Positions 1 through 10,500 of a stretch of 64,000 bases of DNA are shown in pieces. The DNA comes from Chrysemys picta bellii. Its lineage: Eukaryota; Chordata; Testudines; Emydidae. The stretch covers positions 58,284,081-58,348,080 of the forward strand of contig NC_088792.1 of NCBI RefSeq assembly GCF_011386835.1, written 5' to 3'. A program made the translations under genes and the position numbers. The stretch's first letter is position 1, and every line of letters starts with the position of its first letter. The notes beneath the pieces are model-generated. The model saw only the letters and a program-made list of their open reading frames with translations, was not told the DNA's origin and ran no database searches.

Positions 1-3000
1 TGAGTGCATAATATAAATACCAGCTACCTTTCCCCTTTGCCAGAGATCAAAGACCATATAAATTAGACATACTGTGGTATCTTGGAGGGTAAAAACTAAA
101 TAAAATACAAACATATACCTTCATGTAGCAACTAGCAGATGCATAATTTTGTAGATTCAACAGAAGGAATATTTTTAAAAGAAAATAATTCTTGGGCAAG
201 TTTTTTTATTTTGAGTAACCTAAAATATTAAAATTCTTCCTGTGAAGTATTACTATCAGTAGTGGTAGCTGAAATAAACATGCATATAAATTCCCAGCTA
301 ATGAAATCCCTGAAGTGTACATATATTCTGTAACAAAAGTGTAAATTAGCTGAAAATAGGCACAGTACATAGTTTACCACAGGGTAAAACAAATGATATC
401 TTTGTGGCTTCACGATCTCAGAACATCTTTATGATGAATAAGGAACAGCTGGAATCTCTCTCTCTCTCTCAAAGGTAACAATTGTACTTCCATTGCAGAC
501 TCAGCTGCTGTGAAAAGAAACCCAAGGGAAAAAGCCAAAGGGTAAAGATTTTTTTTTTCTAATATAGGTCCAAACATGTAGAATAGTTTGAGGAAGGCCT
601 GCAGTTATTTGTATCTCACATGGCTTTATTGCTCCAATCTTTTTAGAATGCAGGTGCGAAAATGGAACTGTGTCATGAACTTTTTTTAAGAATTGAATCT
701 GTACCCAGTATTTACCAATGGAAATTACTCTGCAGACTTCTTCAGTACTACCTTTTGCAATTGTAGCAAAAATATTTCTTTGGCAGATATTTACAAATTA
801 TTCAAGCTCCTAATGCTACTTGGCAAAACGGTACCGAGTAGTGAGTTTTCAGACCTGACAGTTCATCTTCTGATGGGAAAGTTATTTTGAAACAAATCAA
901 TTACAGACTCAGCAAAAAATATTGTTAATTCTTTATTAGTGTAATATTTTTTCAGCTTTTCTGTTGGACAGAGCATAATGCAAACTCCAAATAAAAATTT
1001 AGAATCCTTTGCCGTTCAATAAAAATGACCATGACATTCTGATTCATGTTCGTTCTGTTAGCCAAAAGGAGGGGAGGGGAATATCATTAGAACAATTAGG
1101 CACACAGTTGACACTTACTGTACAATGATATGCACAAGTCATTTATTACAGCTATATTCGTAAGATGTGCTCTTTAGATTTTCCCTTGTACTATACGAGC
1201 CATGCTCAGTTGAGCAAAGATCACTGATAACAAGAGAGATTACAAGGAGTGTCAAACAAGACTTTTAAAACAAGTCCTTAATTAAACGGATGCAACCACA
1301 ATAGAATGTAAGTTGTTGGGTTAAGGAGACAACTTAACCTAGACCTCGGAACATTAAAAATGCATTTATTTTACAATTATTCAAATACACATGCGTTAAA
1401 TGAAAATATTGCACAAAATTAAAATTTAGATTGTGGAATTTATTTATTTTTACTTCTTAAAAAATTTGGTACACATTCTGGTACCATTAAAGTTAACTGT
1501 TTTGTTCTAGCAAACACCAGCAACACAAGCTTAAGATGAACCAAATGAAATGTTCAACTGTTCATTTTCCTCTTAAAAATAATTAAGGCTAAAATAAGTG
1601 CATTTGTTGGACAATGGCACAATTATTTTCAGCGGCTAGTAGCAGCACGCAAATGCTAGGAGATAGCCAGTTAAGTGCTGTATTTTAACATTCAATTTTG
1701 GGGCATTTACAGGGTAATATATCACAGATTGGCAGGGTTGATTATTTTAAATGGTCAACATGTAAACCATTTAAACAACACACAAATATTGATAAAAATT
1801 ATTTATCTTTGATGGTTCCTGTCTACAGTTAAGAACCACATTCTGAAATAAAATAGTAGAAGACCAAAGCCTTATATATATATATGTGTATATGCAGTAA
1901 ATGCATTAAGTGTAATGACTTTATTAAACCTGGTACATAATGTACCATTTGTGTTCCTGCAGATGTATGCAGGAGTAATTGTAAAATCTCCTACAATATG
2001 AGCATGACCATTGTTCTTCCAGAAGTCTAGCCTGGATGCCCGTAGAGAAGAGGCACCACAAGTTTCACAGACTACCATATTATCTTTCTGATTTCAAAGT
2101 ACTATATGTAATTATTAAGTGATTTACAAATGTAACTCAAAAATAGAATTTGGTATGGTTATACAATTATTTTTTAGGTCTCTTTTCTAGTCTGTATTTC
2201 CGTACATTACCTTCCAATAGTTGATGTATTGTGTGGACCACCAAACACAAAGCGTGCATGATATCTTGTCCTTTAGATTTCAAGTATGCTGATACATACT
2301 GACATAGGGATAAGATTTAGACTGACATGTAAGCAACAGGAATTTCAACCATGGCCATATCTATTACCTTATATAAAAATGTGAGAAAAATGGTTAATTC
2401 CAACAGCACTTAATTACTATGTTTCTTTAGAACCTGGTGAAATATACATAGATGGGGCTATGGGGAAGGAATCTTCCACATGTGCTGTCTTTGCCTTCCT
2501 GGAAATCATAAGGGAAAGGACTTAATTTACAGTATGTAGATCTGCAAAAAAGAAAAACAAGTGCACTTGAGCACATGTATACCATATGACAAATGTCAGT
2601 GATACCCACTACAAGAGAAATATGATGAAAAAAGTATCTGATTGGAATCTAAGAGAAAAAAGAAAATCAGTATGGAAACTTGATCTGTTTTGATTCCAGA
2701 GTCAACCCTTGAGGGCCTGTTTGGTTCCTCCCCTCAGAATGCTCCCATAAAAGTCCCCTTCTCCATCCCTCAGACAACGGATCCACCTTTTGTTCTCATC
2801 TGGGCGTGGATTGCTACCTGAGAACCTTGGTTCAGTCATCCATTAAATATCCTATTTAAAAGATTAGTATTTAGAAAATATTTTTTTAACATTTAAAAAA
2901 ATGGAAAATAGACAATGGAGTGTGTATGGTTCCCATCCTTTGCCCTAGATGGTGGTGCTCAAGACAGACGGGGAGTCCAAACAGGAGGATGCAAACTCTG

Positions 3001-4339
3001 CCATATACTAAGGCCAAATAAGTGTAATTAATTTTTATTCTTGATCAGACACTAATTTTATGGAAGTAAATGGATAGACTTGGGGCCTTTGTGTAGAATA
3101 GGTTTATTTATTAAAATTTTACATTATGCAAACAATAAAAAAGATTATTTAAAAAATATTGTAGTTGTGTTTCCTTTTTCTATTTTCATATATACATTGT
3201 GATGCATTCAGGAATTTCCAAATGTTTGCACGACTGTTTAATGAAGTCTAGAGGAATCTTGTGTAAGTCAGGCACCAAGAAATTCTAGCAACTTTTCATG
3301 TGAGGGGTACATAGCTATCCTAGGGCTATTTTAAATGAAGTACAGTGGTCTTTTAAAATAATTCTTAGTTTTACTGGGAAAAGTAGTGTGTAACTTGCTT
3401 TTTTCACTGCACATTTCTACTCTTTTAGTGTGGTGTCTATCTTGCTTGGAGCATGTATCCCATCCTTCTGTCACTGCCAACCTACTTGAGATATGCTTCA
3501 AAGCGGATACCAATTGCACAATTTCAATAAAAATTGTATGCACCTTTTCCATTTAAACTGCATGCAAACTGTATGCCATGTGCCATAAGAACAGAAGAGG
3601 GCCCTTAAAGTTACAAATTCATTAGAATAAAGGGTCTATTATTTTCTACTGCACCTCTGCCTTGCACCACTGAATAACAAAACCAACCAAGATACAATGT
3701 TAGTTTATTTTTTCAAAATAAACGAAGGTGAAGTTACTTGAGGTGTAAAAGCCATGTTAGCTCAACCTCTACTTAGTGAATGTACTTTTAGGGGACATAC
3801 TGTAACTTTTTTTTTTCCAGAACCAGCTGTTCCAAAAACTTCTATTCCTGTTAGCTGAGCCTTTACATGAATGTTGATCAAGACCCAAAATGCCTCAACA
3901 ATCATAATGCAAAACAAACCTCCCCTGATTCTCACACATTGCACAATCTCCCAGTGGTAAACTAGCCAAATCCCTCATTGTCACTGTAGTTGTGCTTTGC
4001 TTAGCCCTCAGCAAATATAGCCTGGCACTTTTCATTGCTTGCAATCACCGATTCAGTCAGGAATGGAAGAAACTGATACTCCTTACATAACTGGCCAATA
4101 TTCTTCTCAATGTTGCATGAAGATGCACCAAATCATTTGAGACACAAATCCCTTTGTGGTAGTGGTTGCAATATAAGTGAGGATGAAAAGATCCACAGGT
4201 CTTATGGATGTTTTAATAATCTAATATGTGACACTAAAAGACTGGTGCAAAAACAACAGCATGTGAGTTTTAAGCCCCAGAGAATATGCCTTTGCCACTA
4301 GTCCTGGACAAACAAACACCAGCTTAATAGTTAGGAGTG
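1..4339 (-). other. Downstream of the SNX13 stop: probable long 3'UTR, then flank
   Basis: AT-rich sequence, free of the CR1, hAT and other repeats that crowd the introns, which fits a 3'UTR. In transcript sense AATAAA (TTTATT on the plus strand) occurs at several places, including 3103-3108, 932-937, 625-630 and 205-210, so the true poly(A) site cannot be picked by eye. A short CT microsatellite is at about 457-471. No convincing second gene: the ORFs here are 60-74 codons with no recognisable domain. How far the transcript extends is inferred. Confidence 0.5.
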
Positions 4340-4587
4340 TCACCTTTTCTGTAAAGAAGGCGCTTGAGTAGATTGTAGTCTCTGCTTGTATCTCTGCATC
4401 TGCTCTGACCGTGAATGCAGTTTGCTGAAGAGCTCATGGAATTTATATTGTGGAAATAAGGTTTCCAGGAAGCCCTCCAGAAAGACATATACCATTCTCT
4501 TATTTAGTTGAGTGTGCTGAAACATTTCAAAGACCCGAAGAATGCCTTTCCGTGTTGTCTCAGCACCTATGATGTGCTTCAGTTCAT
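4340..4587 (-). CDS. SNX13: SNX13 exon 14 of 14: C-terminus and stop
   Basis: 248 nt: residues 499 (split Asp) to 580 and a TGA stop at 4340-4342. The acceptor is CATTTGTATAG at 4588-4590. It encodes [17 protein letters not shown], then a hydrophobic helix ([16 protein letters not shown]) and a basic Gln-rich tail ending TQAPSLQKR, which is the SNX13 C-terminus as I recall it. The 3'UTR follows toward lower coordinates. Confidence 0.96.
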
Positions 4588-7500
4588 CTATACAAATGAC
4601 AAGAGTTATAAAGTAGTTTTATACATATTTTAAGTACATATACGTTAACTAATAGGAAAGGTAGAACTCCTTGTAAATCAACCATTGCAATATTCAGACA
4701 GAATTTTATAGAAAAGGTTTTAAAAGGAATGTAGCTTGGAGGCAAGAAAAAATAGAACTAGAATAAAACAGCACCATAAAGAAAAAAGTTGTTTCATTAC
4801 AGTAGTACAGATCGTTGAATATGATGTGCAATTTTATTTACTGGTCATTTTACTGCCCGTTGGTATCTACATGCAGCATGCACGTCCAAGACTTAAAAAT
4901 TAAATCTTTAGTTTAAGTTAATACTGAACTAGTTCTAAGAGAAATCTCAAGCTGTCAAACTAAACCAAAAATATTCAATCTTATGATAATCAGTTAAAAA
5001 TATGGGTTTAAATCAGAGGTGGGCAAACTACGGCCCGTGGGTAACATCCTGCCTAAGGGGCCATCCTGCTTGGCCCCTTTCCTGCTGTCCCCCCACCCCT
5101 GCCACCTCATCTTGCCGCGCCACCAGTGCTCTGGCCCGCCGCTCCTGCTGGGCAGAGCAGCAGCGTGGCTGGCTCTGGCATGGTAAGGGGGCAAGGAGTT
5201 CCGGGGGGCAGTCAGGGGGTGGTTGAATGGGGCGGAGGTTCGGGGGGAAGAGGTCAGGGGACAGGGAAGTGAGTTGGATAGATATAAAATCCAATAATGT
5301 GCAATACTAGTAAAAATATTTAAATATTCAAAGCTTACTCACCTGGCATTATCTCCAGTAGTTTAGTTTTCCCTGCTACTCTCGTTCGCATTCTAATATC
5401 TTTGTTTCTGCGTGGAACAGTTTCTGCTAAAATGCCATTGGGCCAAAAGGCATCTCTGTAACAAATACAAAAACAAGCCTATCAAAACAAGTTCTTTAGC
5501 ATAATGTGAACAAACTGAAGGCATTCAGAGATTACGTTGACATGCAAAAATCTTTAATACTCAAAATGCTTTTGTTGATCATTTGAGGTGCATTTCAGAA
5601 CTGGTAGAATAAGAAAATAAGAATTTCTTGCTTGTCAATTCTTTTTTTAAAAGGAACATAACTCAGCAATGTTACTAACAGTTGCATACTACTCTCTAAA
5701 AAAACAACAAGGAGTCTGGTGGCACCTTAAAGACTAACAGATTTATTTGGGCATAAGCTTTCGTGAGTAAAAACCTCACTTCTTCGGATGTAACTGGCCC
5801 TGCCAGCGCCTGCTTCCATGTTCTTAGTGGATTCAGCCGCAGCCTCTGCACTCTGGACTGCCTTGGCCAGCACAGGCAGCAGGTCGGTGCCAGGGGCCTG
5901 CATGGCGCACAGCTCCTCAGCAGCAGCACAGAGCGAATCCAGCATGGTCCTGTCCCTGGGCGCGGCTCCCCCGTACCGCTGCATGGCTTCGATGCCAGCC
6001 TCCATGGCGGCAGCCCAGGCCGTGGGGTCGCTGCGGCTCTGCAGGGGCTGTGCGGCCGCCGTCAGGAACAGCCCATACAGCGCCCCCGAGGACCCCCCCA
6101 TCTTCTCCAGCAGCAGCCTGGCCAGGGTGGAGAGGAGCTGGGATGGCCGGGCAGGCAGGGGCGTCGAGTTCAACCACTCCTGTATGGCCCTGGCGGCCCG
6201 GGCATGGGTGCTGCCACAATCGCTGTCCCCCGCCGCGCGGTCCAGCTCATTGAGCTCTTCCTGCAGGCCCAGCAGAGTGCTGCACACCCACTCCAGAACC
6301 AGCCGCACCCGCTGGGAGGCTGGTGCTCCAGCTGGGACTGGCTCCTCCACCATAGGTCCCGCCTCAGGTGCAGCCAGCAAGTGAGGTTTTTACTCACGAA
6401 AGCTTATGCCCAAATAAATCTGTTAGTCTTTAAGGTGCCACCAGACTCCTTGTTGTTTTTGTAGATACAGACTAACACGGCTACCCCCTGATACTTGATA
6501 CTACTCTCTATGTACTCCAGTATGGGAGTCTGTTGCTTGAGCCTCTTTGGGAAATTTACACACCCACACCTTTCCTGCCAAAAACATCCAAATACTCCTG
6601 AATTTATTAGCTATATGTAACTTGTCTACAAATCACTTTATATCAATAAGTCTCTCTCTCTTTTAATAATAACAGACTCAAATTTTTTGGTAGTAAAACT
6701 CAAGATGATGACTTGCTTTGGAATGTTTGATCTGTGCTTGCATTTTTGACTTTTAAAAAGGGTCCAAACATTGGGCTTCTTTTTATTTCTATTTAGAGGA
6801 CATATAGACTCTCAGTATTCTTAATTGGACAATTCAAGGAGAGAGATGAGGAAAATGTAGACAATCCTGCTATCCTATCAATGAAAACTGTCTTAAAATT
6901 TTGTCTATTAATAACTTTTTAGTTTCAAACATGTACATTATCTAAGGAAATGTATGGACTGAAAGTTCCAGTCTCTGTCTGTCTTACTAGTCAATCTGCC
7001 TTTACTCTATCTAGTCTATCTGCAATTGCTCTGTTGGATAAATGACAAACGCTGAAGTTACTTATTTGGAACTACTGTTTTGGAAAGGTATTCAATAGAG
7101 CCTCACAGTTGGGCCCATGCCATATATTAATGACTAGAGTCAGAACAATGTAAAACCCACATTTTGAGCTCTTACATTGCTGGGAAAGCAGTTTCAAGTT
7201 GATACATAACTGCACTCATCCACATAAAACATGGACCACAGTCTGGAGATCTAGTCTACCTTTGGAGAAACTATGAAATTCACTCAGTAATTCCAGTGAG
7301 AGATGAAACCTCTGCAACATCCTCACATATAGTCTTGTCCATATCTAAACAGACTGGAAGAGAGTGTCCAGAAGACTAATGTCACAGACCCTTTGTTATG
7401 GGGTCTGTTAGTACTATCCTTTGAATCTTTAGGTATTTCTCTCTTCAGATGAAAATACCTGTCAGATATCCATCTTCTTTGCTAAACAGGCAATCTTGTG

Positions 7501-10500
7501 AACCATGTTTCTCAAGAGCTCATTCTACATATCTTATGACTATTTTAGCACGTTCTTGAGGCTTCTACAAGGACAGCATTCTATAAGTGATGTAGTACAA
7601 ATAGATTCCTTTAGCTCATACTTTTTTAAAAAACTGATGATTACTCGATGGGCTGAAAGTTCCAAAAGAAAGTTCAAGTGTTATGAATGTATAGATCAGG
7701 GATAGGCAACCTATGGCATGTGTGCCAAGGGTGGCACGCGAGCTGATTTTCAGTGGCACTCACACTGCCTGGGTCCTGGCCACTGGTCCATGGGGTGCTG
7801 CTTTTAATTTTAAATGAAGCTTCTTAAACATTTTAAAAACCTTATTTACTTTACATACAACAATAGTTTAGTTATATATTATAGACTTATAGAAAGAGAC
7901 CTTCTAAAAACATTAAAATGTATTACTGGCATACGAAACCGTAAATTAGAGTGAATAAATGAAGACTCGGCACACCATTTCTGAAAGGTTGCAGACCCCT
8001 GATATAGACAAATATTAGTAATAACCTGTGGCAAGGTTTTAACTACAGTAATTGTTGCTGCTCCTGCTATAACATATTATACACTTGCATGAAAAAAAAC
8101 AAGCCACTTCACCCATCATTGGAATGAAACTTAACTACTGTTTAAAAGTATAAAACAATTTTGCAACAGTTTAGAACAGGTACTGAATAACTTACCCCTT
8201 TCCAAAAAAGAAAAAATTAAAAAGACTAGCCACAGAATATTCTGTGTTCAAGTAATGAATAATTTATATATCATAAAATCTTTACAAAGCAGGATATAAA
8301 CTACCTATCTAAATCTTGTATAGAGGCAGAATTTCTGGTGTGAAGTGGACTCACTGTCTCTGACAGCTTAAACTGATTCCATTGCTGAGGTAGGAGGACA
8401 ATCGTTAAATATCAGTTGGCCTATACGGGTATCAGTTTATATATTTTTTCAATAAAAAAGGTATATATAAAACACACCTGAAGCGTTTCACTGCATCTGC
8501 TACTTGCTCAGGAGACGTCATCGAGTCAACATGATCAACTATTTTTCTAAATTCAAAGTGAGACGGATCAGTGATCTCTCTCATTTTACTTTTCAAAGGG
8601 CATCAGGAAGCAGAGTAAAGAGTGCTTTAAAGTAGTTAAAACGTCAAACAATATTCAAGAAAAACAAAAAAGTGCATCATCTCTCCTTTTCACCATTCCA
8701 CAGATAGAGTATATCAAGTTATCACACCAGAAAGCCGTGTGTTCATTCTCTGTCTCACTTAAGGTTTAAATTCACCCATTTTGAATACTTCTAAAGTTAA
8801 ATATGTTTACCCCAACAGAAATAGGAAAGAAAAAGGATGAAGAAGGGTGGAGAACAGAAGAAGTCTACAACCCAGATTGCCATTAGGTAATTTACCTTCT
8901 TTCCCATCCTACAAACAGAACATTAGATCATTACATCATATCGATGCAGAAAGGAGAGCAATTAAAGAATTTTCAATTTTCAGCCACTCGATATTATACC
9001 TTTGTTTGCTAGACTGAAGAGACCATTATCAAATTTCTGTTTCCAATAGGTATGTATGGACTGCAATCAAGTCACCCCTTAGACTCAAGGAGCTCAATCT
9101 ATTTATCTTATCAAGAGAAGGCTATCTATATTAAGGCATGTTTTCTAATCCTTTAATCATTGACGTGGCTTTTCTCTGAATCCTCTCAAACTTATCAACA
9201 TCCTTCTTGAATTATGGACACCACAATGGGACACACTATTCCAGCAGTGCCAAATACAGAGGATAAAACCTCTCTACTCCTACTCGAAATTCCTCTGTTT
9301 AGGTATCCAAGGATAACATTAGTCCAATTGGCCACAGCATCTGACTGGGAGCTCATGTTCAGCAGACTATTCACCATAACCCCAAAATCTTCTTCAGAGT
9401 CACTGCTTCCCAGGATAGAGTCCCCATTATGCAAGCATGGCCTACATTCTTTTTTCCTAGATGTTTACATTTACACACATTATTTGCTTGTGCCCAGTTT
9501 ACAAAACATCCAGATTGCTCTGCATCAGCGACCTATTATCTTCATTGTTACCACTTCCCCCAATTTGTGTGTCATCTGCAAACTACCAGTGATGATTTTC
9601 CATTTTCTTCTGGATCACTGATAAAAAAAATGTTAAATAGCATATGACCAAGAACCACCCCCATTCAATGATCATTCACATTTACAATTACACTTTGAGA
9701 CCTTTCAATTAGCCAGCTTTAAACTACCGGTAACTTAATTTGTGATATATTAATTTTGTATTGTTCTAGTTTAATCAAAATGTTGTGAAGTACCAATTCA
9801 AATGCTTTACAGAAGTCTATTCCATCAGCCAAACTAGTAATCTCACCAAAAAAATGTTATCGAGTTAGTTTGACAAGTTCTATTTTCCATAAACCCATGT
9901 TGATTTGCATTAATTATATTACCCTCCTTTAATTTTTTATTTATCAAATCCCATATCAGGTGCTTCATTATCTTGTCTGGGATAGATGTCAGACTGACAG
10001 GCCTATAAATACCTAGATCATCCCGTTTACCCTTTTTAAAATAATGCCACATTAGCTTTTTTACAGTCTTCTGTAATGTCATGTTCCAAGACTTACTAAA
10101 AATCAACATTAACCATCCAGAAAGCACTTCAGCAAGCTCTTTAAATACTCTTGGATGCAAGTTCCCTGCACCTCCTTATTTATTAAAAAGTGTCTAATTT
10201 AGTAGCTGCTGTTTAACATAAGATACCAATGGAATGGAAGGTGTGTTATCATACAGTATGACGTCATCTGGCTTGTTTCCAGAACAAAAATATGTATTGA
10301 ACAATTCTGACTCTTCTCCACTAGTAATAATTCTCCCATTTCCATCTAGTAATTGACCCATACCATTGTTAGGATTTTTTTCTTCCTAATATACTTAAAC
10401 TCCTTATCATCCTTAACTCTGGTAGCCATAGATATCTCCTTGTGTCCTTTTGCTTACTTTATCAATTTTCTACAATTCCTAGTTTCTGATTTATTTTCAT

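Larger units (their letters stand above)
5699..6497 (-). mobile_element. Chimeric inverted-repeat insertion carrying a TKFC cDNA piece
   Basis: A 799-bp insertion flanked by the 13-bp direct repeat ATACTACTCTCTA at 5686-5698 and 6498-6510. Inside are two arms of a repeat common in turtle DNA, in opposite orientation: 5700-5781 and 6379-6460 are perfect reverse complements over 82 bp. The right arm has 37 extra bases, with GACTAACACGGCTACC near the element end; the left arm lacks them. Between the arms is a GC-rich segment coding for part of TKFC on the minus strand. One target duplication around everything indicates one insertion event. The repeat family (Penelope-like or SINE-like) was not settled; a diverged single copy is at 46055-46165. 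Located in the SNX13 intron between 5455 and 8478. Confidence 0.85.

Noticed and set aside
1..4339. A second gene downstream of SNX13
   Set aside because: Only short frames without domains or plausible splice structure; better explained as 3'UTR and flank.
5763..6464. 233-codon plus-strand frame and the 188-codon frame across the TKFC insertion
   Set aside because: Antisense shadows of the DhaL frame; they show no domain, while the minus-strand frame matches a known family.
9214..9621. 135-codon plus-strand frame
   Set aside because: Antisense of decayed CR1 reverse transcriptase; the minus strand carries the recognisable CR1 phrases.
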